In this document: one piece after another, positions 1 to 6,341 of the stretch
How positions within the stretch are numbered: the stretch's first letter is position 1
How the letters are laid out: every line of letters starts with the position of its first letter
DNA from: Rikenellaceae bacterium
Lineage (GTDB): Bacteria; Bacteroidota; Bacteroidia; Bacteroidales; UBA932
Length of the DNA stretch: 26,606 nucleotides
Assembly (NCBI GenBank): GCA_003513895.1
Contig: DOSU01000125.1
Coordinates: forward strand, 1 to 26,606
Reading direction: 5' to 3'
Notes under the pieces: model-generated
Databases searched by the model: none
What the model was told of the DNA's origin: nothing
The model's input: the letters and a program-made list of their open reading frames with translations, nothing else
Made by a program: the position numbers and the translations under genes

Positions 1-680
1 CCTCCTCCCAGGTTTATGTTTTCAATAAACAATCCTTTATCAATAAACCATTTCTGAATCTCATTGATTCTGGCGCAAAGCATTGAAAACACATTCAGGT
101 CGGAAATCTGAGACCCAACATGGAAATGGAGGCCGATCAGATCAATATTTCGGGATTTCTTAATAGATTCAAACACCTCTTCAAACATCCATGGACTTAT
201 TCCGAATTTGTCCTGAGACCGGCCTGTACTAATATATTTATGTGTATGAGCGTCAATATCAGGATTAATGCGTAAAGCAATCCTGGCTCTTTTGCCCAAA
301 GAAATTGCAATTGAATTTATTACTTCAATTTCCGGAATGCTTTCGCAGTTAAAACAAAAAATTTCCCCTTTAAGTGCTGTTATAATCTCCTTATCGGATT
401 TCCCCACACCTGCGTAGACAATTTTCTCAGGTAAAAAACCGGATTTTAAGGCTAAGGCAACTTCATTTCCGCTCACACAATCGGCACCAAGACCATATTC
501 CTTTATTATTGAAAGAACTTTAAAATTGGCATTGGCTTTAAATGCATAATGTGCATGGTAATTGTACTTATTTAACTCGTCCGTATAACTTTTGAGAGTC
601 TTTCTCAGAAGATCCAGATCGTAATAATAAAATGGCGTTTCCAGCGTCTTAAATTTTTCAGTTTCTTTTGTGCTAAACAT
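1..680 (-). CDS. lysA: Diaminopimelate decarboxylase, N-terminal part (runs off window)
   Basis: Last enzyme of lysine biosynthesis: PLP-dependent decarboxylation of meso-diaminopimelate to L-lysine in the cytosol. I translated it by hand from ATG at 680; about 226 residues are in the window and the C-terminal half lies beyond position 1. Visible motifs are TPFYYYDLDLL near residue 15, HAHYAFKANAN with the PLP-binding lysine at about K48, YAGVGKSDKE, RINPDIDAHTHKYISTG followed by KFGI, and GLHFHVGSQI. The window edge falls in the glycine-rich phosphate loop (NLGGG). The similar carboxynorspermidine decarboxylases are a less likely reading, because the substrate-proximal motifs fit LysA. It is divergent from the deoxyhypusine-synthase-like gene and has a good -7 element upstream. 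Confidence 0.93.
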   Translation of the reverse strand, partial: MFSTKETEKFKTLETPFYYYDLDLLRKTLKSYTDELNKYNYHAHYAFKANANFKVLSIIKEYGLGADCVSGNEVALALKSGFLPEKIVYAGVGKSDKEIITALKGEIFCFNCESIPEIEVINSIAISLGKRARIALRINPDIDAHTHKYISTGRSQDKFGISPWMFEEVFESIKKSRNIDLIGLHFHVGSQISDLNVFSMLCARINEIQKWFIDKGLFIENINLGG

Positions 681-709
681 TGTTATCAGTTAATGGGGGT
701 TTGAAAAGG

Positions 710-717
710 CAAAATTA
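710..717 (-). promoter_or_regulatory. Candidate -7 element for lysA
   Basis: Read on the minus strand this is TAATTTTG, a perfect match to the Bacteroidota TAnnTTTG element, ending 29 bp before the lysA ATG. I see no good TTG at the expected -33 distance. It lies back to back with the promoter of the divergent gene. Confidence 0.5.
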
Positions 718-726
718 GTAAAAAAC

Positions 727-755
727 TTGTACTTAATTTAAAATATCTATCTTTG
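727..755 (+). promoter_or_regulatory. Bacteroidota-type promoter of the deoxyhypusine-synthase-like gene
   Basis: A TTG at 727-729 is followed after 18 bp by TATCTTTG at 748-755, which fits TAnnTTTG. The ATG lies 20 bp downstream. The same TATCTTTG octamer occurs before the V-ATPase and glmM genes. Confidence 0.65.
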
Positions 756-775
756 CAAAAATTAAAAAGAGAAGA

Positions 776-1849
776 ATGAAACCAACAAAGAAGGATCTTC
801 TAAGGGAGACTATACAACACATAGATGTCACAAAAATTGACTCAACGCTTCTAATTGACTCAATGCGCAACATGTCTTTTTCATCAAGAGATACAGCCTC
901 TGCGGCAGATATTCTCCAGTTGATGATCAACGACACTGAGTCTACAAACTGGCTCATTCTTGCTGGGAGTACTTCGGCAGGCGGATGTATGCAAGTGTAT
1001 GTAGACATGTTAAGATTTAATATGATTGATTCAATTGTTGCAACAGGTGCTTCAATTATTGACATGGACTATTTTGAAGCACTAGGGTACAAACATTACA
1101 GAGGAACTCAGTTTATTGATGATACACATTTGAGAGACAACTATATCGACAGGATTTACGATACTTTTATTGATGAGGAGGAGCTTCAGGCTTGTGATGC
1201 AACAATAAAACTTATCGCAGATTCACTCGAGCCTCGTCCATACTCTTCAAGAGAGTTTATTTTTGAAATAGGTAAATGGCTAAGCAAGAACTCAATAAAG
1301 AAAAATTCTCTTATTCAAACTGCTTATGAACTAAATATCCCAATTTTCTGCCCTGCATTCACCGATAGCAGTGCCGGTTTTGGTCTTGTTATGCATCAGG
1401 TAGAAAAACTTAAAGCCGGAAAACCATATCTTTCAATAGATTCAGTAGCCGATTTCCGCGAGCTTACAGAGGTTAAACTTTCTGCCAAAACAAGCGGATT
1501 GTTTATGATTGGCGGAGGAGTTCCCAAAAACTTCGCTCAGGATACTGTGGTTTGTGCAGAGTGTCTTGGATTTGATGTTCCTATGCACCAGTATGCAGTT
1601 CAGATTACAGTTGCCGATGTGCGCGACGGAGCCTGCTCTTCATCTACCCTTAAGGAAGCAAACTCATGGGGAAAAGTGAATACAGCTCATGAGCAAATGG
1701 TTTATGCCGAAGCAACTACTGTTGTTCCGGTTATTGTAAGTTATGCCTATCATAAAGGGAACTGGAAAAAGCGTACCCGGAAAAACCATACTCTGCTATT
1801 CAAAGACGGTACAAAAGGCAGTGGCATCATGCTCACAGAAAACAAGTAA
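776..1849 (+). CDS. Deoxyhypusine synthase-like protein (polyamine-related)
   Basis: 357 residues, the usual length for bacterial members of the deoxyhypusine synthase family (NAD-dependent transfer of the aminobutyl group of spermidine). Visible family motifs: IPIFCPAFTDSSAGFG near residues 188-203 (eukaryotic enzymes have a PALTDGS-type motif here), GGGVPKN at 246-252, and SWGK at 297-300, whose K300 corresponds to the catalytic lysine that forms the enzyme-substrate imine. Bacteria have no eIF5A, so the acceptor must differ; some bacterial homologues act in homospermidine or related polyamine synthesis. The loop before SWGK reads ACSSSTLKEAN instead of the eukaryotic SGARPDEA-type loop, consistent with another substrate. 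Single-gene unit with its own promoter and terminator. Family assignment is firm; substrate unknown. Confidence 0.85.
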   Translation: MKPTKKDLLRETIQHIDVTKIDSTLLIDSMRNMSFSSRDTASAADILQLMINDTESTNWLILAGSTSAGGCMQVYVDMLRFNMIDSIVATGASIIDMDYFEALGYKHYRGTQFIDDTHLRDNYIDRIYDTFIDEEELQACDATIKLIADSLEPRPYSSREFIFEIGKWLSKNSIKKNSLIQTAYELNIPIFCPAFTDSSAGFGLVMHQVEKLKAGKPYLSIDSVADFRELTEVKLSAKTSGLFMIGGGVPKNFAQDTVVCAECLGFDVPMHQYAVQITVADVRDGACSSSTLKEANSWGKVNTAHEQMVYAEATTVVPVIVSYAYHKGNWKKRTRKNHTLLFKDGTKGSGIMLTENK

Positions 1850-1867
1850 AATCAAAGGAATAACAAT

Positions 1868-1911
1868 AAAAAAACTGAGGCTGCCTAATTTAAGACAGCC
1901 TCAGTTTTTTA
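1868..1911. terminator. Bidirectional intrinsic terminator
   Basis: Perfect 10-bp stem ACTGAGGCTG (1874-1883) and CAGCCTCAGT (1896-1905), extended by an A tract on the left and a T tract on the right. It gives a U-tract on both strands and lies between two convergent genes, so it can serve both. Confidence 0.9.
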
Positions 1912-1927
1912 TTGCAACTTCTTAAAA

Positions 1928-2335
1928 TTACTTGTCTTTCATCTTAATTTCAACTAGAAATCCTATTACAAGTCCAAGTCCTCCAAAAAGCAATGTCGAA
2001 GCTCCGTAGATTACGTTCATAGTTTCTCTCATATCATATGATATTTCACGTGATAACCCCATTGAGGACTGCACGATGATATATCCTATTAAAAGTCCAA
2101 GTCCAAGACCCATTAAAAGAGATCCTATCCTTAAAGTTAAAAACTGACTTTTGAACATTTTACCTTCACCAAAAAGTCTTGCAAGGTTCAGATTTTCTGT
2201 GTTTACATTTTCAAGTTGAGAGATTTTCTCCAAAATCATTAATCTCTCTTTTTTTCTTACAAAAAGTTCAATTAATTTGTAAAAAGCAAAAGCTCCTATA
2301 CCAAAGGTTACCGGGATTGAAATAAAGTCCATCAT
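1928..2335 (-). CDS. Small membrane protein, DUF6249-like
   Basis: 135 residues (133 if the second Met at 2332 is the start). Hydrophobic segments lie near residues 5-24, 70-90 and 108-130. Between the first two is a charged stretch (VRKKERLMILEKISQ) that may be a short coiled coil facing the cytosol. The layout matches small Bacteroidota membrane proteins labelled DUF6249, which are often found next to ECF sigma factors, as here. No catalytic residues are visible and the function is unknown. It is divergent from the sigma factor gene and shares an intergenic region containing two inverted repeats with it. It ends at the bidirectional terminator. Confidence 0.7.
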   Translation of the reverse strand: MMDFISIPVTFGIGAFAFYKLIELFVRKKERLMILEKISQLENVNTENLNLARLFGEGKMFKSQFLTLRIGSLLMGLGLGLLIGYIIVQSSMGLSREISYDMRETMNVIYGASTLLFGGLGLVIGFLVEIKMKDK

Positions 2336-2359
2336 AAAGCATATGTTTTAAATTGTTTT

Positions 2360-2378
2360 GCACTTTTGACGAGAGTGC
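2360..2378. repeat. Short inverted repeat in the DUF6249 leader
   Basis: GCACT (2360-2364) and AGTGC (2374-2378) form a 5-bp stem around nine bases, upstream of the minus-strand gene. It could be a leader hairpin or part of an operator. Stems this short occur often by chance. Confidence 0.3.
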
Positions 2379-2385
2379 CTTTAAA

Positions 2386-2423
2386 AAGTTACACTTAAAT
2401 AAATTTAAAAAAGATTGTAACTT
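2386..2423. promoter_or_regulatory. Perfect 8-bp inverted repeat upstream of the sigma factor gene
   Basis: AAGTTACA (2386-2393) and TGTAACTT (2416-2423) are exact reverse complements with 22 bp between them, so the half-site centres are 30 bp apart, about three helical turns. They lie in the AT-rich gap between the divergent DUF6249 and sigma factor genes. Two operator half-sites are the natural reading; no T tract follows, so it is not a terminator. Confidence 0.45.
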
Positions 2424-2452
2424 CACAACCAATGTTGCGTCTAAATTTGCAA

Positions 2453-3013
2453 ATGAAAAGAGAAGAGGAGCTTATATTAATCAAAAGAATTAAGGCAGGT
2501 GAACTAAACCTGTTCAATACTCTTGTTGAGACGCACTCGCCTAAGATATTGTCGGTTGTAAGAGGTGTAGTGTCCAATAGAGAAGATGCCGAAGAGGTGG
2601 CTCAGGATGTTTTTGTAAAAGCATATTTCTCCATAAAATCTTTTCGCGGAGAGTGCTCTTTTTCCACTTGGCTGTTCCGGATTGCATATAACATGTCAAT
2701 TTCAAAAACCAGGCTTAAGAAAAGAGAGCATATACCAATTGAAAATACATGCAATATTCCCGATGACAGTTTGGCCTCTGCAGAAAACTTCATGGACGCC
2801 GAAAGGTTATATAAGGCTTTGAATAAAACGCTTAATGAACTTGATGTTCCTGACCGATTTCTGATTATCTCTTTCTATAATCACGAGAAGAGTATAAAAG
2901 AGATTTCCGAAATAACCGGAATGAGTGAATCAAATGTAAAAGTTAAGCTTCACAGGATAAAAAAAAGGTTAAATATGTTAATGGGAGATAATATGGAGGT
3001 GTGTTATGGATGA
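2453..3013 (+). CDS. ECF-family RNA polymerase sigma factor
   Basis: 186 residues from the ATG at 2453. An in-frame ATG at 2432 would add seven residues, but the family normally begins close to the EEELILIKRIKAGE motif, so 2453 is preferred. Sigma region 2 spans roughly residues 18-90: it has the helix EDAEEVAQDVFVKAY, which contacts the beta-prime clamp and -10 DNA, then FSTWLFRIAYN. Region 4 (about 125-180) has the helix-turn-helix KEISEITGMSESNVKVKLHR, which would bind the -35 element. Its stop codon overlaps the start of the next gene by 8 bp, so the two are translationally coupled, as is usual for a sigma factor and its anti-sigma factor. Target genes cannot be told from the window. Confidence 0.93.
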   Translation: MKREEELILIKRIKAGELNLFNTLVETHSPKILSVVRGVVSNREDAEEVAQDVFVKAYFSIKSFRGECSFSTWLFRIAYNMSISKTRLKKREHIPIENTCNIPDDSLASAENFMDAERLYKALNKTLNELDVPDRFLIISFYNHEKSIKEISEITGMSESNVKVKLHRIKKRLNMLMGDNMEVCYG

Positions 3014-3410
3014 GAATGACAAAAATATAAAAGAACTGTTTGTGAGATTATCCGACGAATCGGTTCCATTCAACTTTGAAGAAAAAATTCAAAGAAAAAT
3101 TGAAAATAAGCTGGCAAGGAGAAAGGAGATCAGGGAACTCGGGTTCCAGATTTCAATTGCAGCACTTACTGCCCTGGTAATCTCTGCGGTATTCTACTAT
3201 TTAAATATCAAATACTTTAATATTGATCTCAGCAATATTAAATATCTTACAGCCGGCGGCGTTAGTCTCTCCGGAAAGGTTAAATCAATGTTTTCGGGCA
3301 ATGACTCACTGCTTTGGATAATAATTGGATTAAATGTTGTGCTTCTGATTTTTGCGGAAAGGATTATCTCCGAAAAACTGTCTCAAAAAGAAAAAGGGAA
3401 AGGAGAGTAA
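3006..3410 (+). CDS. Two-helix membrane protein, putative anti-sigma factor
   Basis: 134 residues. A charged N-terminal region of about 45 residues (NFEEKIQRKIENKLARRKE) precedes a hydrophobic helix at about 47-66; a second helix lies near 98-117 and the C-terminus is Lys/Glu-rich. Start ATG at 3006 lies inside the end of the sigma gene, with GGAGGTG-like sequence just upstream, one of the few Shine-Dalgarno-like sites here. Position and topology suggest a membrane anti-sigma factor holding the ECF sigma factor through its cytosolic N-terminus. There is no zinc-binding HxxxCxxC motif, so it is not a classic ZAS-type anti-sigma. The role is inferred from context. It ends 8 bp from the end of the convergent DUF4301 gene. 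Confidence 0.7.
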   Translation: MDENDKNIKELFVRLSDESVPFNFEEKIQRKIENKLARRKEIRELGFQISIAALTALVISAVFYYLNIKYFNIDLSNIKYLTAGGVSLSGKVKSMFSGNDSLLWIIIGLNVVLLIFAERIISEKLSQKEKGKGE

Positions 3411-3418
3411 CAGATTTA

Positions 3419-4867
3419 TTACTGATGCTCGTCCCGAAGTAAATCAAATACAGTTTTCACAGGATTAAAAGTGGACACAGGCACTTCAACAAACAGAGTG
3501 TTCCACTGACTCATTGCTCCATTCCAAAGTCCCGGAAGTTCCTGAGCCTTCACAGGTATCCCCTCTATACTTTTAACAGAAATGAAACCGGTTTCCGGAT
3601 CGACAAATTTATGCAAATCAAATTTATTTCCGTTATAATCAATTAAAGAGCAGGCAAGATCAACCGGATTGAAATGTGTGGACATTTCCATCAGTTCGAT
3701 AAATGAAGGATCCTGTTCATTTAGCTGAGCTTTCTCAAGAATCTGCAACGAGGTTGATCCATCGGCATCTTTTACAATAAAAGGACCGCCTCCCGGTTCC
3801 CCTGTATTCTTTACCATTCCGCACACCCTTATTGGTCTGTTTAGTTTTTCTCTTAAAAAATCTTTAAGTATTTCCTGCGGGACAGATGGAAGCTTAACAC
3901 ATAAAACTTCATCCATAAATTTTTCAATTTCCGCAAGCAGGTCTGTATCCAGCTCTCCGTCCAGTTGAGAAAGATATCCGAATATTCTTTTTTGGATGAT
4001 TATTAGAGTTCCTCCAAGAATCTTCTTCCATTTTACAGTTTCTGGCAGCATACTCTCCTTTGCTACATTATCAATGTTCTTTATAAAAACAATTGACGAT
4101 GTGATGTCATTCAGATTCTCTATGAGTGCGCCATGACCTCCCGGGCGGAAAAGAATTGTTCCATCGGATTTTCTGAATGGTTCATTATTCGTGGTTACTG
4201 CAACTGTATCAGTTGACTGCTTTTGAAGAGTGAACCTAATATCTGCAATAGCTCCGGTTTGTTTTTCGTATTCATTTTTAATTCTGTTGCTGAGCTGTTT
4301 GAATGCTGACAAATGTTCCGGAGAAACAGACATAGTCATTCTGGCAATTCCGTCTTTGCCTTTGGAGTATTCAAAGGCTTCCAGCAGATGCTCTTCAAAT
4401 GGTGTTCTTGAGCAGTTCGCATATCTGTGGAACTTGAGCAGACCTTTAGGAAGCGAGCCATAGTTGAGTCCTTCATTATAAAGTAATTTTCTAAGGACAA
4501 TCTCTTTATTCCCTGAATCAAACCCCGGGAGCCTGTTGAGATCCTCAAAAAATGCAAATCTGCTAAGGTTATCAAAGAAAACAGATGCTTTTTCGTTTTT
4601 TGATAATTCGTAAAGGTCCTTGAACATTCTTGTTGCGGCACCGGATGCGGGTACAAATTTTGAAACTTCGCCGTTGTATGAATCGAACTCCTCCACCATC
4701 CTGTCGATTTGATTGTTATCAAATATAGATATACCTCTTTCCGTCGTGGCCGGAGATACAATCTCCGGAAAAGGGAAACCGCTATTGAAGAAGTCCAGTT
4801 GCTGCTGAACAGTTTCTTCTGTGATTCCTTTTTCATGAAATTGACTCAAGTCTTTACCAGTAAACAT
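3419..4867 (-). CDS. DUF4301 protein, nucleotidyltransferase-like motifs
   Basis: 482 residues, full length for DUF4301, a family largely confined to Bacteroidota. Its biochemical role is unknown to me. Residues 70-84 read KFVPASGAATRMFKD, resembling the glycine-rich nucleotide-binding loop of GT-A-fold sugar nucleotidyltransferases. RPGGHGALIENLND (241-254) followed by FIKNIDNV (261-268) resembles the UDP-sugar pyrophosphorylase pattern PGGHG plus an acidic metal-binding strand. Other apparent motifs are LPKGLLKFHRY (139-149) and RTPFEEHLLEA (154-164). No signal peptide, so cytosolic. Last gene of the recF-DUF721-pdxB-DUF4301 operon; its ATG begins 1 bp after the pdxB stop. I infer a nucleotide- or sugar-phosphate-handling enzyme, not a proven activity. 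Confidence 0.8.
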   Translation of the reverse strand: MFTGKDLSQFHEKGITEETVQQQLDFFNSGFPFPEIVSPATTERGISIFDNNQIDRMVEEFDSYNGEVSKFVPASGAATRMFKDLYELSKNEKASVFFDNLSRFAFFEDLNRLPGFDSGNKEIVLRKLLYNEGLNYGSLPKGLLKFHRYANCSRTPFEEHLLEAFEYSKGKDGIARMTMSVSPEHLSAFKQLSNRIKNEYEKQTGAIADIRFTLQKQSTDTVAVTTNNEPFRKSDGTILFRPGGHGALIENLNDITSSIVFIKNIDNVAKESMLPETVKWKKILGGTLIIIQKRIFGYLSQLDGELDTDLLAEIEKFMDEVLCVKLPSVPQEILKDFLREKLNRPIRVCGMVKNTGEPGGGPFIVKDADGSTSLQILEKAQLNEQDPSFIELMEMSTHFNPVDLACSLIDYNGNKFDLHKFVDPETGFISVKSIEGIPVKAQELPGLWNGAMSQWNTLFVEVPVSTFNPVKTVFDLLRDEHQ

Positions 4868-4868
4868 A

Positions 4869-6032
4869 TCATTTGAATTTTAAATGCTCAATAATGTCGA
4901 ACAATTCAGGTGAAAATTCCCTTCGGTAGTTGTAATTTCCTCTTAGATACTCGAATGATCCCGGATTGCTTCTAAGCATTCTGTCGTCAACTTCTATTGA
5001 ATAAATATTCTCAAGAAGATTGACAATGTTTTTAAAACCGGAGATATTTCCATCGGGAATAAAACTGTAGGAAGGGACCGGTGACAATACAATCGAAAAC
5101 TTTGCCAGATCGTCAATTCCGTAAAAACCCCCGAGTTTATTTACAACAATTCTAGTTGCATTTGCTTTTCCTTCAAGAGAATATCCGGCGATATGCGGTG
5201 TGGCAATGCTGGAAATATTCATTAAATCTAAGTTTAACAATGGTTCTCTGCTCCACACATCGGTAACAACTGCTCCGAGATTATCTCTATATGAGATAAG
5301 TTCTTTTTCGTTTATAACCTCCCCTCTGGATGAATTGATAAAAATTGCTCCCTTTCTCATATGCGAGAGAAACTCTGCATTGACCATCTCTCTTGTCGAA
5401 TCGTTGAGAGGAGTATGTACAGATACAATATCCGATTTTTCAAGAAGGTCATTAAGAGTAATATAATCCGACGAAGAGAGATTAGAGCGGTCCACATAAA
5501 ACTCACCGATTTCTCCTCTCTGGGCAGAACTTGCCGTTTTATAAAAATCAGGATCTTTTGTGAGTAATTCCCTAACAGGAGGGTCGCACCTGAGTACATT
5601 CATTCCGAAGCAGAGTGCTGTTTGAGCAAGCCTCTCTCCTACATTTCCTGCACCTATTATCCCAATTGTCTTCCCGCAAGGATCGGTTTCCAGATTATTG
5701 CATACATCAAAAATTGCAGCAATGACATACTGAACAACTCCCCATGCATTGCATCCTGCTGCGGCAGTAAAGTATATCCCGTTCTTATCACAGTATTCTT
5801 TATCAACATGCTCAGTGCCTATGGTTGCAGATGCAATGAACTTTACGCGGCTGTTTTCAAGCAATCCGGCGTTGCAATTCGTTCTGGTTCTTATTATGAG
5901 AGCATCGGCATCACTGACTGCAAACGCATTTATCTCATTCCCCTTAAGATAAACAATATCTGCAAATGGCTCAATTACACCTCTTAAAAAAGGGATGTCG
6001 GCATCTGCAATTATTTTAATTTTACTATCCAT
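4869..6032 (-). CDS. pdxB: Erythronate-4-phosphate dehydrogenase
   Basis: 387 residues. Oxidises 4-phospho-D-erythronate to 2-oxo-3-hydroxy-4-phosphobutanoate, the second step of the DXP-dependent pyridoxal phosphate pathway. It has the D-2-hydroxyacid dehydrogenase layout: TIGTEHVD near 70-77, Rossmann motif GIIGAGNVGERLA at 124-136, SSRGEVINE with catalytic R236, DVWSREP with E263, and the catalytic histidine in TPHIAGYSLEGKA (H280). The C-terminal region fits a short PdxB dimerisation domain. A stretch at about 153-192, after the NAD-binding DPP (150-152), is roughly 28 residues longer than I recall for E. coli PdxB. The gene starts 18 bp after the DUF721 gene and is followed without a usable gap by DUF4301. 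Confidence 0.9.
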   Translation of the reverse strand: MDSKIKIIADADIPFLRGVIEPFADIVYLKGNEINAFAVSDADALIIRTRTNCNAGLLENSRVKFIASATIGTEHVDKEYCDKNGIYFTAAAGCNAWGVVQYVIAAIFDVCNNLETDPCGKTIGIIGAGNVGERLAQTALCFGMNVLRCDPPVRELLTKDPDFYKTASSAQRGEIGEFYVDRSNLSSSDYITLNDLLEKSDIVSVHTPLNDSTREMVNAEFLSHMRKGAIFINSSRGEVINEKELISYRDNLGAVVTDVWSREPLLNLDLMNISSIATPHIAGYSLEGKANATRIVVNKLGGFYGIDDLAKFSIVLSPVPSYSFIPDGNISGFKNIVNLLENIYSIEVDDRMLRSNPGSFEYLRGNYNYRREFSPELFDIIEHLKFK

Positions 6033-6050
6033 ATTAAATGAGACCGTAAA

Positions 6051-6341
6051 CTATCTTAATATTATCTCTCTAACCAGAGGTTTTCCAAGCTTTTCGTTAA
6101 TTTCAGATATTATTTGTTGCCTCAAATGGGAAAAACGATCCCTTGCAACAGAAGACGCCATAACGCAAAACAATTTGCCTTCTTTGTAGTCTCTTGAAAG
6201 TATATATTTATTTATTACCGGGGGAATAAGCTGGTCAAATGCCTCCAGCACCCTTGCTTTTGTAAGCGCGGAATCTATTCCCATTATTCTTATATAGTCT
6301 GGAATAAGGTCTCCTATCCGAACTGCATCGTGCTTTTTCAT
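6051..6341 (-). CDS. DUF721 protein, DciA-like
   Basis: 96 residues, the size of single-domain DUF721 proteins. The core has the family pattern of an AFDQLIPPVINKYI helix, a strand GKLFCVMASSVARDRFSHLRQ, and the ending NEKLGKPLVREIILR. In other bacteria DUF721 proteins (DciA) help load the replicative helicase DnaB and are commonly encoded near dnaA, recF or gyrase genes. Here the start overlaps the recF stop by 4 bp (ATGA), so the two are translationally coupled. I infer a role in replication or repair; helicase loading is not shown by the sequence alone. Confidence 0.75.
   Translation of the reverse strand: MKKHDAVRIGDLIPDYIRIMGIDSALTKARVLEAFDQLIPPVINKYILSRDYKEGKLFCVMASSVARDRFSHLRQQIISEINEKLGKPLVREIILR

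Noticed and set aside
4336..4836. 166-codon second frame on the same strand inside DUF4301
   Set aside because: The DUF4301 frame is continuous and carries conserved motifs; the alternative frame is basic, low-similarity sequence. No frameshift is needed.
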